Below are positions 32,892 through 43,052 of a DNA stretch of 64,000 nucleotides, piece by piece. The translations under genes were made by a program, and so were the position numbers. Position 1 is the stretch's first letter. Each line of letters opens with the position of its first letter. Under the pieces are notes generated by a model. The model made no database searches. It had not been told where the DNA came from and worked only from the letters and a program-made list of their open reading frames with translations. This stretch comes from Burkholderia sp. (GTDB lineage: Bacteria; Pseudomonadota; Gammaproteobacteria; Burkholderiales; Burkholderiaceae): positions 32,099 through 96,098 of the forward strand of contig JAIRVP010000063.1 in the NCBI GenBank assembly GCA_031253835.1. Reading direction: 5' to 3'.

Positions 32892-35587
32892 ATATTCTTC
32901 CCGCTCAATTTCTTCAAAATCTCAATTCGAAGGATATCTGCTTGATCGCTGATTGCAAGCTGTGCAATACCATCATGGTCCGTCTTACCCGTGACGGTTT
33001 TCCCGTTCTTGAGGTGAACGCGAATCGGCCTATCAGGAATGGAGAATCCACGATCATCCACAACCCAAACTGGCCGATCATAAATATGATTTATCGGAAG
33101 ATATGGAAGAGGATAGTTCGTCTGCGTCGGCCCAGAAAAATTATGAGAAGATCCCTTAAATTCAACTTTCCCGGGCGCGTGAATTTCGATGTTTCCATTT
33201 ACGATTCGAATATAGGCGCCCCCTGATGTCAGAAGAATCTCCTGTTTTGCGGCAACCTCGACACTCTCGGTTGCCGAAAGCACCCTCACGGTCTTCTGGG
33301 CCGTTAGTTCAATATCGTCCATATGAGCCTGTATCTCAACCCGGCCCTTTGCAGCAAACAGCTTCATCCCTGCGTTCTGCACGAACAAACTGATCTTGTC
33401 GGTAACAGCCGCGATCAGCGACTTGCCGCTCGTGATGAAGGTGCTCTGGCCGCTGACGATATTGGTCTGCCGGTCGCTTGCCAGATGCACCGACTGCTGC
33501 GACGCCACCCCGATCCCCGCCGGACTCGCGAACAGCATCACCGGCTCCTTGAACGCATTCGCGTTGCCCGTCCCGCCGCCGGCCGTCCTGCCGCCGCCCG
33601 CGGTCGAACCCGCCACGCTGTTCTGCGTCGCATCGCTGAATTGCTTCAGCGCATCGTGACCGGTGCCGAGACTCTCCGCCTGGTGCATCTCGCTGACCTG
33701 CGACATCGACTCGACCAGCCCCTCCGCATTGACGAGCTGCTGCTTCGCCTCGCTCACGTCGAGCGGCTGGCTGTTCGCCTGCTTCGGATGCGTCGTCACG
33801 TACAAGCCCTGCCCGGCACGCATCGCACCGTACGCATCCGTGCGCAGATCGAACCCGGAGCCGAGATACGCACCGCGCGTATTCCCGTTCTGCTCGATCA
33901 GATACCCGAGATGAAGCAGCGAATTCGCGCTGCTGCTGAACAGGCGCGCGCGGTTCTGCCCGGTCGCGTCGTCGAGCACCATCTCGTTGTGCCCGGAACC
34001 CGCGTACTCCTTCGAGCGGAAGCCCGACAGGATCCCGTCGCTATGCCATTGCGGCTTGGCAGCGCCGTTGTAGACGCGATGCATGACGATCGGCCGGTCG
34101 CAGTCGCCGCCGATGTAGCCGATCAGCACTTCCTCGCCGACCCGCGGAATATGAACGCCGCCGTAACCACCGCCGGTATCGGACTGCACGACACGCATCC
34201 AGCACGACGCGTTCTCGCGGCCTTCGCTCTGCCGGTCCCAGACGAACATGACCTTGATCCGGTTCAGCGCGTCGGTATAGACCTCCTCGCCCTTCGGGCC
34301 GACGACGATAGCCGTCTCGAGCTGCATCGCGGGCTTCCTGTGCTCGAACGGGCTGCGATACGGCACGCTCGCGCGCTGCGCCTCGACCTCGACGAGATAA
34401 AACCCGGCGGAGCCGTCGTCATGCCCGACCTCGAACGCAGCCGCTTCGCCGTGACCGGCCTTCACCTGCGCCAGCTCGTCCTGCAGGCTATGCGGGAAAT
34501 TCGCTTCGTGATCCGAAACCGGCAGATTGTTCTCGATGTAGCGCGCGACGCCGATGGCCGCGAATTCGCGATCGCCCGCCGAATCGCGGTCGTGCTCGGG
34601 ATGACCGGTCAGCGTGAAGCGCCGGCCGGCATCGATCGCGCGCACGCCGCCCACGCCGAAGAAGCGCTTCGCGCGCGACTCCCACTCCTCGAGGCGGATC
34701 TTCGACAGGTGTTCGCCACGGTCCTGGCTCGGATACGTGTACGCACCGGTGTATTCGTAGATTTCCGCCTGGCCCGGCAGGTCGCCCTGGCCGGCCTTGG
34801 TCGGCAGCGTCGTGCCGTTCGGATTGCCCGCCGACGACGGCGACTTGTAGTCGAACGTGCGCGTCGTGTGCTGCGTGCTTTGCAACGTCCGCGACGCGGC
34901 CCATTGCGTGAAACCGGCGGTTTCGGTGCCCGTGCCCGAGCGGTCGAACATGACGGCATTCGGCGACAGTGCATCGACCGCATGCAGGTCGTCGGTGATG
35001 ACGAGCGTGTGCGCCTTCCCGTCTTCGCTATGCCGCCAGAAGCCGAACAGCCCTTCGTCCTCCATCAGCCGATGCACGAAATTCCAGTCGGTTTCGCTCT
35101 GGCGGCAGTACGAGCGCGACGGCAACGGCTTCGACAGCGCGAACTGATACTGCCCCTTGGCCTGCGGATGCGCGTCGAACACGTCGGCGAGGATCGCGTC
35201 GACGCTCTTGTCCTGCCAGTACCGCATGTCGCTGCGGAACCTGAGGAAGTGCATCCACGACGCGAAGCGCAGCTGGTAACTCGACAGGCTGCCGTCCGCG
35301 CCTAGCCGCCGTGCCGTATGGATATAGCCGTTGATCGGCAGATACGACTTGTCCGCCTGCTGGATCCACAGCGTGATCGGCTGCGCGATCAGCGTCTTGA
35401 GCTCGACGTCGCTCGCGGTGGACACCAGATCGAGCGCCACGCTGAAATCGCGCCCCAGCCCGGAACGGGTCACGGCGCGGCGCGGCACGAGCGCATTGTT
35501 CGGCAGCGACGGGATGTCCGTCTTCAGCAGGCGGTCCTGCAGAATCAGGCCACCGCGGATCGCCTGTGCCAGTTCGGTCACGTTCAT
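32888..35587 (-). CDS. vgrG: T6SS spike protein VgrG, copy 1
   Basis: An 899-residue VgrG (TssI). The gp27-like part includes WNFVHRLMEDEGLFGFWRH; the gp5 OB-fold region includes RIKVMFVWDRQSEGREN and SDTGGGYGGVHIPRVGEEVL; the beta-helix DUF2345 region has IVSGQSTFITSGKSLIAAV. The C-terminal 90 residues (VWVVDDRGFSIPDRPIRVHL, KTVTGKTDHDGIAQL) form a transthyretin-like domain, which in other VgrGs binds an effector. The 5' two thirds are GC-rich like the second vgrG; the last 150-170 codons are AT-richer. It follows tssA by 65 bases and overlaps the effector gene, so spike and cargo are coupled. Confidence 0.94.
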   Translation of the reverse strand: MNVTELAQAIRGGLILQDRLLKTDIPSLPNNALVPRRAVTRSGLGRDFSVALDLVSTASDVELKTLIAQPITLWIQQADKSYLPINGYIHTARRLGADGSLSSYQLRFASWMHFLRFRSDMRYWQDKSVDAILADVFDAHPQAKGQYQFALSKPLPSRSYCRQSETDWNFVHRLMEDEGLFGFWRHSEDGKAHTLVITDDLHAVDALSPNAVMFDRSGTGTETAGFTQWAASRTLQSTQHTTRTFDYKSPSSAGNPNGTTLPTKAGQGDLPGQAEIYEYTGAYTYPSQDRGEHLSKIRLEEWESRAKRFFGVGGVRAIDAGRRFTLTGHPEHDRDSAGDREFAAIGVARYIENNLPVSDHEANFPHSLQDELAQVKAGHGEAAAFEVGHDDGSAGFYLVEVEAQRASVPYRSPFEHRKPAMQLETAIVVGPKGEEVYTDALNRIKVMFVWDRQSEGRENASCWMRVVQSDTGGGYGGVHIPRVGEEVLIGYIGGDCDRPIVMHRVYNGAAKPQWHSDGILSGFRSKEYAGSGHNEMVLDDATGQNRARLFSSSANSLLHLGYLIEQNGNTRGAYLGSGFDLRTDAYGAMRAGQGLYVTTHPKQANSQPLDVSEAKQQLVNAEGLVESMSQVSEMHQAESLGTGHDALKQFSDATQNSVAGSTAGGGRTAGGGTGNANAFKEPVMLFASPAGIGVASQQSVHLASDRQTNIVSGQSTFITSGKSLIAAVTDKISLFVQNAGMKLFAAKGRVEIQAHMDDIELTAQKTVRVLSATESVEVAAKQEILLTSGGAYIRIVNGNIEIHAPGKVEFKGSSHNFSGPTQTNYPLPYLPINHIYDRPVWVVDDRGFSIPDRPIRVHLKNGKTVTGKTDHDGIAQLAISDQADILRIEILKKLSGKNI

Positions 35588-35652
35588 GCGTCTTCCTGTT
35601 CTTGTTGCCGCGAGCCAGCCGGGCCCGCGCTCTCAGGTCAAGGTTGCGTCGT

Positions 35653-36774
35653 TCAGGACTGCTCGTCGGGCCTCACCCCGAGCAGCTCGCGGATATGCGA
35701 CAGCGATCCGTCGTCCTTCACGACGCTCTCGAGCCACTTGTGCAGCGGCATGTCGGCCCATTCGGCCGCCTTGTCGGCGAGATACGCGACCGGGCTGTGC
35801 GGCTCGGTCTGGCGGAAATAACGCGCGACCGCACGCAGCTGGTCGACAGCCTGCGCGCGGTTCTGGATGCCGGCGATCATCTGCGTCACCGGAGGACGCG
35901 GAGCGGTCTGCTGCTGCACGTGAGTCTCCTCGGTCTGGATCGAATTGCCGAAAACCGGCTCGATGCGCTCGGGCTGCGCCGGCGGCGCCGCCTGCGTGTG
36001 CGGCGCGCTGCCCGTGTAGCCCTGCTCGCGCGCAAAGCGCTCGGCGAGCCGGTACACGGTCTCGAACGCGTCGCGCGCCTGCCGGAAGCTCGGCGCCGAA
36101 TCGCCCGCGCGCTCGACGAGCCGCTCCTCGAACGCATCGAGCGAGAATTCGAACGCCTTCAGGTCCGCCAGCAGCGCCGTGTAGAACGCGATCGGCGTCA
36201 TGCGCCGCGACGAATCGATCTGGTCGAGCGACGGCTTGCCGCGCGCGATGTCGTCCGCGTGATCGGGGTCGCGCTTGATCGACTGCGCGACGTGCTGCGC
36301 CACTTCCCAGTCGAGCGTGCTGAACGCGTTCGACGCGCCGTCCGTCATCGGCACCGCGCGCAGCAGCTCGGCCGTGCGGCCGGACAGCCACGCGACGTTG
36401 CCGAGCCGGTATTCCGTGTCCTCGCCTTCGGGCAGCGGGTGCACGGTGTCCCAGAACTCGCGGCACAGGCCCTCGAGCAGCGCATAGCCTTCGGTGAGGC
36501 CGGTGATGCCGTCCTCGAGCGCGAGCGCCTCGGTCAGCCACACGCCGAGCCGCAGGTCCTTCGTGCGCGTGCGCAGCAGCTCGCCCGCATGGTCGACGAC
36601 GAAGCCCCAGTCGGCCTCCTTGATCTCGGTCACCCATTCGCCCTGGTCGAGCGTCGGATCGTCGTAGCGCCGCGCGTCCTGGATCGCGTCGAATTCGTTC
36701 GAAAACAGCAGGTCGTCGCCGCTGGGCGACGCGTCGCTGATCGGCGTCAGCAGTTCAGGAAGATTGATCGGCAT
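35653..36774 (-). CDS. tssA: T6SS baseplate/cap protein TssA
   Basis: A 373-residue TssA with the ImpA N-terminal domain: LLTPISDASPSGDDLLFSNE, then GDTEYRLGNVAWLSG-like sequence and HPLPEGEDTEYRLGN. The C-terminal part has QLRAVARYFRQTEPHSPVAY and ADKAAEWADMPLHKWLE, the ImpA-related motif of short TssA proteins. TssA primes sheath polymerisation at the baseplate and may ride the growing end. It is between clpV (40 bases upstream) and vgrG, same strand. Confidence 0.94.
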   Translation of the reverse strand: MPINLPELLTPISDASPSGDDLLFSNEFDAIQDARRYDDPTLDQGEWVTEIKEADWGFVVDHAGELLRTRTKDLRLGVWLTEALALEDGITGLTEGYALLEGLCREFWDTVHPLPEGEDTEYRLGNVAWLSGRTAELLRAVPMTDGASNAFSTLDWEVAQHVAQSIKRDPDHADDIARGKPSLDQIDSSRRMTPIAFYTALLADLKAFEFSLDAFEERLVERAGDSAPSFRQARDAFETVYRLAERFAREQGYTGSAPHTQAAPPAQPERIEPVFGNSIQTEETHVQQQTAPRPPVTQMIAGIQNRAQAVDQLRAVARYFRQTEPHSPVAYLADKAAEWADMPLHKWLESVVKDDGSLSHIRELLGVRPDEQS

Positions 36775-36814
36775 GGTTCGGTCAGTTCATCAATGCTTGG
36801 CGTTGCGGCCGCGC

Positions 36815-39484
36815 TCATTCGACGGTGTACGCGAATTCGCCGGCCTCGTCCGCGCGCACCGCGATGCGCGCGATGGCTTCGCCGTCGGCGATCCGGCCGA
36901 GCACGTGGCCCGCGATCTCCGGCAGCAGCGTGCCGTTCAGGATGTGGTCGACGTTGCGGGCGCCCGAGTCGACCTCGGTGCAGCGCGCGAGCACCGCCTC
37001 GACGAGCGACTCGTCCCATTCGAACGCGGCCTTGTGGTTCGCCTCGATGCGGCGGCGGATCCGTTCGAGCTTCAGCTCGATGATCTCGACCAGCACGTCG
37101 TCGGAAATCGGATAGTAGGGCACGACCTTCATGCGCCCGAGGAACGCGGGCTTGAACGTCTTGTACAGCTGCGGGCGCAGCGTCTCGGCGAGCGCGTCCG
37201 GGTCGGGCAGCTCTTCGGCCGGCTTGTTCAGGCAGGCCTGCATCACCGCGGCCGACCCGACGTTCGACGTCAGGATGATCAGCGTGTTGCGGAAGTCGAT
37301 CTCGCGCCCTTCCGCATCGTCCATCGCGCCCTTGTCGAACACCTGGAAGAACATCTCGAGCACGTCGGGGTGGGCCTTCTCGACTTCGTCGAGCAGCACG
37401 ACGGAGTACGGGTTGCGGCGCACGGCCTCGGTCAGCACACCGCCTTCGCCGTAGCCGACGTAGCCGGGCGGCGAGCCTTTCAGGCCCGACACGCTGTGCG
37501 CTTCCTGGTACTCGCTCATGTTGATCGTGACCATCTTGCGCTCGCCGCCGTACAGGATGTCGGCCAGCGCGAGCGCCGTTTCGGTCTTGCCGACGCCCGA
37601 CGGCCCGACGAACATGAACACGCCGCGCGGCTTGTTCGGATCCTCGAGGTTCGCGGTCGCGGTGCGCACGCGCTGCGCGATCGCATCGAGCGCATGATCC
37701 TGGCCGATCACGCGCGCGGCGAGCAGCGGCTGCAGGTTCAGCACGGTGTCGATTTCATCCTTCACCATCCGGCCGAGCGGAATGCCCGTCCATGCGGCGA
37801 CGATCTCGGCGACGACGTGGCCGTCGACCTGCAGCGGCACCATCGGCTCGCCGCCCTGCAGCGCATGCAGCGCCGCGACGCGTTCGGCGAGCGTGTCGCG
37901 CGTGGCCTGCACGTCGACCGGCTGGCCGTCTTCCGACGGGCCGCGCGCCTTGTCGAGCGTGTCGCGCAGCTCGGTGATCTCGGCGACGATCGCACGCTCG
38001 GCTTCGTAGCGCGCGTCGTCCTTCGCGAGTTGTTCGAGTGCCGTGTCGCGCGCACTGCGCAGCTCGGCAAGCCGCTCGTCGTGCGGCGCGCCGCCCGCCG
38101 CCTCGCGCTCCAGCGACGCGATTTCCGCGTCGATCCGTTCGATCCGCTTCTTCGTGTCGTCGATCGCGGCCGGCGTCGCGCTGTGCGCGAGCGCGACTTT
38201 CGCGCACGCGGTGTCGAGCACGCTGATCGCCTTGTCGGGCAGCTGGCGGCCGCTGATGTAGCGGTGCGACAGGCGCACGGCCTCGGTGATCGCATCGTCG
38301 AGGATCCGCACGTTGAAGTGCTTCTCCATCAGGCCCGACATCCCGCGCAGCATCGCGGCCGCGAGCGGCTCGCTCGGCTCCTCGACCTTCACGACCTGGA
38401 AGCGCCGCGCGAGCGCCGCGTCCTTCTCGAAGTACTTCTTGTATTCGCTCCACGTCGTCGCGGCGATCGTGCGCAGCTCGCCGCGCGCCAGCGCCGGCTT
38501 CAGCAGGTTCGCCGCGTCGTTCTGGCCGGCCTGGCCGCCCGCGCCGATGATCGTGTGCGCCTCGTCGATGAACAGGATGATCGGATGCGCGCTCTTCTTC
38601 ACTTCGTCGATCACGCTCTTCAGGCGGTTCTCGAACTCGCCCTTCACGCTCGCGCCGGCCTGCAGCAGCCCCATGTCGAGCACGTGCAGTGCGACGCCGC
38701 GCAGCGGCGGCGGCACGTCGTCGGCCGCGATCCGCAGCGCGAGCCCCTCGACGACCGCGGTTTTGCCGACGCCGGCCTCGCCGGTCATGATCGGGTTGTT
38801 CTGGCGGCGGCGCATCAGGATGTCGATCGCCTGGCGGATCTCCGCTTCGCGGCCGATCACCGGATCGATCTTGCCGTCGCGCGCGCGCTGCGTGAGGTTG
38901 GTCGTGTACGTGTCGAGCGCGGGCGTCTTCGACGGGCCGGCCGCGGGGGCCGCACCGTCGGCGGCCGGCGCCGCACCGCCGTCGTCCGTATCGGACTGGC
39001 GCGGCTCGGCCTCGCTCGATCCGGCCACGACTTCGTCGAACTTGTGCTTCAGGTCCGTCACGTTCACTTCCGCGAACTGCGACGACATCCGCTGCGCGAA
39101 CTGCGCGAGATCCGGCGCGGTCAGCAGCGCGAGCAGCAGGTGCCCCGAACGGATGCGGCCGAGCTGCGAATCGAGCGACGCGATCAGCCACGCCTGCTCG
39201 AACAGCGCGATCAGGTGCACGGAAAACACCGGCGTGCGCGTGTTGCCGGTCTTCAGGCGCGTCAGCTCGCGCTCGAGATCGGCACGCAGCGCATGCGGAT
39301 CGACACGGCTCGCGCGCAGCGCGAGCGGCAGGTCGCCGGCCGGCTCCTCGAGCAACGCGAGAAACAGGTGCTCCAGATCGACCTCGTAATGGCCGCGCGC
39401 CAGGCACGCGCTTGCCGCACGCTCGGTCGCGTGCCGGCACAGCGGGTTCAGTTTCGTGATCAGGGTCTTCAGAGGCGTGCTCAT
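36815..39484 (-). CDS. clpV: T6SS ATPase TssH (ClpV)
   Basis: An 889-residue AAA+ ATPase that disassembles the contracted TssB-TssC sheath. An N-terminal ClpN-type helical domain (LNPLCRHATERAASACLARG) binds TssC. The first AAA domain has Walker A GEAGVGKTAVVEGLAL (about residue 228) and Walker B ILFIDEAHT. A coiled middle domain with EREAAGGAPHDERLAELRS follows, then the second AAA domain with GPSGVGKTETALALADILYG (about 626) and VVLLDEVEKAHPDV. All ATPase motifs are intact. It lies between tssG and tssA. Confidence 0.97.
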   Translation of the reverse strand: MSTPLKTLITKLNPLCRHATERAASACLARGHYEVDLEHLFLALLEEPAGDLPLALRASRVDPHALRADLERELTRLKTGNTRTPVFSVHLIALFEQAWLIASLDSQLGRIRSGHLLLALLTAPDLAQFAQRMSSQFAEVNVTDLKHKFDEVVAGSSEAEPRQSDTDDGGAAPAADGAAPAAGPSKTPALDTYTTNLTQRARDGKIDPVIGREAEIRQAIDILMRRRQNNPIMTGEAGVGKTAVVEGLALRIAADDVPPPLRGVALHVLDMGLLQAGASVKGEFENRLKSVIDEVKKSAHPIILFIDEAHTIIGAGGQAGQNDAANLLKPALARGELRTIAATTWSEYKKYFEKDAALARRFQVVKVEEPSEPLAAAMLRGMSGLMEKHFNVRILDDAITEAVRLSHRYISGRQLPDKAISVLDTACAKVALAHSATPAAIDDTKKRIERIDAEIASLEREAAGGAPHDERLAELRSARDTALEQLAKDDARYEAERAIVAEITELRDTLDKARGPSEDGQPVDVQATRDTLAERVAALHALQGGEPMVPLQVDGHVVAEIVAAWTGIPLGRMVKDEIDTVLNLQPLLAARVIGQDHALDAIAQRVRTATANLEDPNKPRGVFMFVGPSGVGKTETALALADILYGGERKMVTINMSEYQEAHSVSGLKGSPPGYVGYGEGGVLTEAVRRNPYSVVLLDEVEKAHPDVLEMFFQVFDKGAMDDAEGREIDFRNTLIILTSNVGSAAVMQACLNKPAEELPDPDALAETLRPQLYKTFKPAFLGRMKVVPYYPISDDVLVEIIELKLERIRRRIEANHKAAFEWDESLVEAVLARCTEVDSGARNVDHILNGTLLPEIAGHVLGRIADGEAIARIAVRADEAGEFAYTVE

Positions 39485-39527
39485 GGCGTCGATCTCAGGT
39501 TCGATTGCGTGTTGTTGTCGTTCGGAA

Positions 39528-40628
39528 TCAGTGAATCACGTGCAGTTCGTAGCGTGCGTCGGAGCGGTCGTCGATCGCGTCGCGCGTGCAGAGGAATGCG
39601 TCCCAGCCGAGCCGCGAGCCCGCGCCGAGCACGCTCGCGCCGACCTCGGTGCGCTTCAGCACGAGCTTCACCTCGTACTCGAGCGTCACGCCGGCGAGCA
39701 GCGTCAGCATCCGCTCGAGCGCGATGGCCTGCGCGCCGCCGGGCAGGAATGCCTCGTAGTCGCGCTTGGACAGCGGGCCGACGATGATCCGGGCACGCAT
39801 GTCGCGCTGCCACACGCGTTCGCCGACGAGCGCCGTCGCGCCGAGCACCGCGTTGACTTCGCCGAGCACGCTCACCTGGTCGGGCGGCACGTCATACCAC
39901 TTGCCGACGAACTGGTCGATCTTCACCGGCACGCGGAAATAATCGGACAGCGCGCGCTGCAGGTAGGCGGCCGACATCGGCCGGTGCCGCGCGGCCAGCG
40001 CGTAACCGGCGACGGCCTCGTCGAGCACCCCGCCCGAGCCGGCCGCGAGGCTGTCGCGCACCTCGTCGCTCGGCACGCCCGCGATCGCGAGCAGCAGCGG
40101 CAGATAGCGCTCGTCGCGGTCGAGCTCGTAATGGAACGGCAGCCGGTATTTCTTCCACGCCGCGTAGAACAGCGCGGTCGCGCGGTTCGAGAACACGTCG
40201 AAGAACGCACGCGCCGCGTGATCGCGCCGCAGGTGTTCGCGCGCGACGATCTGCTCGGTGTAATGCAGCGGCAGCGCGCCCTGCCCGCCGAGCAGCCCGA
40301 AGAACGCGGGCGTCAGCTCCACGTGGCCGAGCTCGCCGGCCGCGAGCGCGGCGCCGCGCTGCTCGCCCGAATCGAGCAGCGTGCCGTCGTCGTCGAACGA
40401 CCGCACGCCCTCGATCTCGCTCGGCGGAAAGCCGAGCGACAGCGTGTTGCGGAATTCGATGCGCTGCGCGACCACGTCGCCCTGCCGCCACGCGCCGGGC
40501 GCATCCGACGCCTGCCGCGCGAACAGCCCTTCGAGCACGCGCACCGCCTGGAAGAACTCGAAGCGGTGCGGCTCGTCGAGCAGCGCGTCGACTACGCCAG
40601 GATCGATTCGCCGGTTCGGGGCTTGCAT
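39528..40628 (-). CDS. tssG: T6SS baseplate protein TssG
   Basis: A 366-residue baseplate subunit. The N terminus DEPHRFEFFQAVRVLEGLF and the later ELTPAFFGLLGGQGALPLHYTE (read here by its ends ELTPAFFGL and ALPLHYTE) are the diagnostic TssG segments. TssG joins TssF, TssE and TssK in the wedge complex. The start at 40628 (MQAPNRRIDP) overlaps the end of tssF by 37 bases and matches the family length; the longer frame lies within tssF. Confidence 0.95.
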   Translation of the reverse strand: MQAPNRRIDPGVVDALLDEPHRFEFFQAVRVLEGLFARQASDAPGAWRQGDVVAQRIEFRNTLSLGFPPSEIEGVRSFDDDGTLLDSGEQRGAALAAGELGHVELTPAFFGLLGGQGALPLHYTEQIVAREHLRRDHAARAFFDVFSNRATALFYAAWKKYRLPFHYELDRDERYLPLLLAIAGVPSDEVRDSLAAGSGGVLDEAVAGYALAARHRPMSAAYLQRALSDYFRVPVKIDQFVGKWYDVPPDQVSVLGEVNAVLGATALVGERVWQRDMRARIIVGPLSKRDYEAFLPGGAQAIALERMLTLLAGVTLEYEVKLVLKRTEVGASVLGAGSRLGWDAFLCTRDAIDDRSDARYELHVIH

Positions 40629-42427
40629 CGGATGATCTCCTCGCCGGTGCGCTTCGACACGACGACTAGTTGAACGAAACTGTTGAGGTGGACGTAGAGC
40701 CCGAAGAAGCTGTCGAGCACGCGCACGAACGACGCGAGGCTCGCGCCGACGAAGTGCTCCTCGTCGATCGTCAGCCGGATCTCGATGCCGCGCACGAAGG
40801 TCGCGAACGGCTTGCCGGGCAGCCACTGCACGGCGCCGCGCTGCTCGACGCCGGCGAGGCCGTCGATCTGGCGCATCGACACGGCCGTGCGCCGCAGGTC
40901 GTACAGCGTCAACATTTCCTTCAGCGGCGCGAGGCCATGCGCGACCAGCGACACGTGATTGAGCGCGAGATGCGACACGAGCCGCCAGTGCGCGGCGCGG
41001 CCGCGCTCGAAGCGCACGCTCTGCGTCGGGCGGCGCAGCAGCGAGATGCCGCTCGTCTGCGCCCCGCCCTCCTGGAACAGGTCGCCGCCCTCGAGGCCGA
41101 ACGCGAGCATCGCCGGCAGGTCGCGGTTCGTGCAGGTGAGGTCGAGGCTCAGCGTGTCGGTTTGCGGCGACGTCGGCTCGAAGTCGATGTCGACGATCGA
41201 GATCTCGGTTTCGTAGCCGGGGCTCTTCTGCGCGACCCAGTCGTTGCGGCGCGCGAACCAGTAGTGGCCGATCCGCGCCGATTCGCCGTGATGCAGCGAG
41301 TAGAACGGCCGGAACTCGATCACCGATTCTTCATGCGCCTGCTGCCGGACGAGCTTCACCGAGTCGATCGAGTACACCTCGTACGCGAACGCGCGCCGCG
41401 CTTCGGCGATCACGGGGTACGACACCGCGCGATGCGTGATGCGGATCGGCTCGCCGTGCTGGCGGAACAGGTTGACGATCGGCGTGCAGAACAGCCGGAA
41501 ATGGCTCGGCGTCAGCAGCTCGAGCAGCCGCGCGACGTGCGAATCGCTGCGCACGTCCTGCAGCACGAGATGCAGCGTCGCGCGCTGGCAGCGGCCCGAC
41601 GCGCGCGCGATCGCCGCGAGGTCGAAATCGACGAAATCGAACTTGTCGGGGAACGCGAAGTATTCGGTGAGCAGGCGATACGCGGGATGCGATTTCGCCG
41701 GATAGTCGATCAGCGCGTCGTCTTCGCCGAAGCCGGCCTGCGCGATCGGCAGCTTGCGCAGCGCGGTCCACCGGCCGTTGCGTTCGGGCTCGACATACGC
41801 GCCGAGCACGTTGACGAACAGGCAGTCGGTGAGCGCCGCGACGAACGACTGCTCGCCGTGCAGGTGCGCGCGCAGCGTCGACAGCTTCAGCGCGCCCAGA
41901 TCGAGCTGCGCCGCGAGCGATTCGAACGTGATCGAGACCACGCCCGTCGCGTTGGACGGCAGCACCGTCGCGCTCGGCGCGAGCGCGACCGGCGTGTAAC
42001 GGGCTTCCGAAATGCGGATCGGCGCGAGCGTCACGTCGTAGGCGGTGCGGAACCGGCACTGCACGCCGCGGATCGGGCGGCTCTTCAGCTCGGTGCCGCG
42101 ATCGATCACGACCGGTTCGGTCTGCTGGCCCGGCGAAGCCGGCGTGAACTGCGCGATCGAGCACGACGGGAACGGCCGCAGGTAGTGCGGGTACAGTACT
42201 TCCAGCAGCGCTTCGGTGAATTCGGGGTAATCGTCGTCGAGCTTCTTGTTGATGCGCGCGCCGAGCAGCGCGAACGACTCGATCATCCGCTCGACGTGCG
42301 GATCCTCGCAATGCTCGCCGGACAGCGCGAGCCGCGCCGCGATCTTCGGATAGCGTTCGGCGAAATCTCGCGAATAGCGCCGCAAAAACGATAATTCGCG
42401 CTCGTAATACGGCAGCAATTCTTCCAT
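40592..42427 (-). CDS. tssF: T6SS baseplate protein TssF
   Basis: A 611-residue protein starting MEELLPYYERELSFLRRYSR, the typical TssF N terminus, followed by FAERYPKIAARLALSGEHCEDPHVERMIE. The C-terminal region has RGIEIRLTIDEEHFVGASL and LDSFFGLYVHLNSFVQLV. TssF is the largest wedge component and contacts the spike. It overlaps tssG by 37 bases, which suggests coupled translation. tssE ends 77 bases before its start. Confidence 0.96.
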   Translation of the reverse strand: MEELLPYYERELSFLRRYSRDFAERYPKIAARLALSGEHCEDPHVERMIESFALLGARINKKLDDDYPEFTEALLEVLYPHYLRPFPSCSIAQFTPASPGQQTEPVVIDRGTELKSRPIRGVQCRFRTAYDVTLAPIRISEARYTPVALAPSATVLPSNATGVVSITFESLAAQLDLGALKLSTLRAHLHGEQSFVAALTDCLFVNVLGAYVEPERNGRWTALRKLPIAQAGFGEDDALIDYPAKSHPAYRLLTEYFAFPDKFDFVDFDLAAIARASGRCQRATLHLVLQDVRSDSHVARLLELLTPSHFRLFCTPIVNLFRQHGEPIRITHRAVSYPVIAEARRAFAYEVYSIDSVKLVRQQAHEESVIEFRPFYSLHHGESARIGHYWFARRNDWVAQKSPGYETEISIVDIDFEPTSPQTDTLSLDLTCTNRDLPAMLAFGLEGGDLFQEGGAQTSGISLLRRPTQSVRFERGRAAHWRLVSHLALNHVSLVAHGLAPLKEMLTLYDLRRTAVSMRQIDGLAGVEQRGAVQWLPGKPFATFVRGIEIRLTIDEEHFVGASLASFVRVLDSFFGLYVHLNSFVQLVVVSKRTGEEIIRCKPRTGESILA

Positions 42428-42504
42428 CGACGACCCCGAACCTCAATATTTCCTGCCGGACCCTGATCCACCACCGGGCGGTCCGGCCCGCTCGGCGGCA
42501 TGAT

Positions 42505-42990
42505 TTACTGCATTCTTGCAGCGCGTGCGCGCGTGACCGAGTACTGCAGCGTCGACGGTTGCAGCATCGCGTCGAAACTCACCGGCTCCTCGGCCGGGTG
42601 CACGACGAGCAGCGCCTGGATCGCGAAGTACAGCGCGTTGGTGGCCTGCTCGTTCAGCTCGAACATCACCTGCACCTGCTGCAGGCGCGGCTCATGGCGC
42701 GCGATGGCCTGCTGGATCGACTTGCAGATGAACGCGCGGTCGTAGTGGCTCGCGAGGCTCAGCCCCGCGAAATCGTTCAGCCCGTAGGTCAGCACCGATT
42801 TCTGGCATTCGGGCAGCGCCGCCAGCTCGCTCTCGGTGTGCGCGATACGGGTGTTGAGGATCGCCTCGACGTCGCGGGCGACCGTGTTCTTGAGCTCGTC
42901 CAGCGACAATTGCCGCATCGCTGCCGAGGCCGGCAGGTGCGGTTCGTCGTCGAACAGCTTGTCGAGAAAACTGGGTTCGAATCGTTTCAT
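42505..42990 (-). CDS. tssE: T6SS baseplate protein TssE (gp25-like)
   Basis: A 161-residue gp25-type protein. It contains SLDELKNTVARDVEAILNTR and the later SVLTYGLNDFAGLSLAS, the conserved gp25/lysozyme-fold baseplate segments; no catalytic function is expected. TssE initiates sheath assembly in the wedge. The start at 42990 (MKRFEPSFLDKLFDD) is selected because the family N terminus begins with such an FLDKLFD segment; upstream frame is antisense to the hcp-tssE gap. Confidence 0.94.
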   Translation of the reverse strand: MKRFEPSFLDKLFDDEPHLPASAAMRQLSLDELKNTVARDVEAILNTRIAHTESELAALPECQKSVLTYGLNDFAGLSLASHYDRAFICKSIQQAIARHEPRLQQVQVMFELNEQATNALYFAIQALLVVHPAEEPVSFDAMLQPSTLQYSVTRARAARMQ

Positions 42991-43052
42991 CAGCCGGCAT
43001 GCACAGCGAAAACGGCAACGGGACGCCGCGCGCCCCGTTGCCGCAACCGACC

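Noticed and set aside
36764..39787. A 1007-codon forward frame antisense to clpV
   Set aside because: Shadow of clpV with Arg/Ala-rich composition and no domain.
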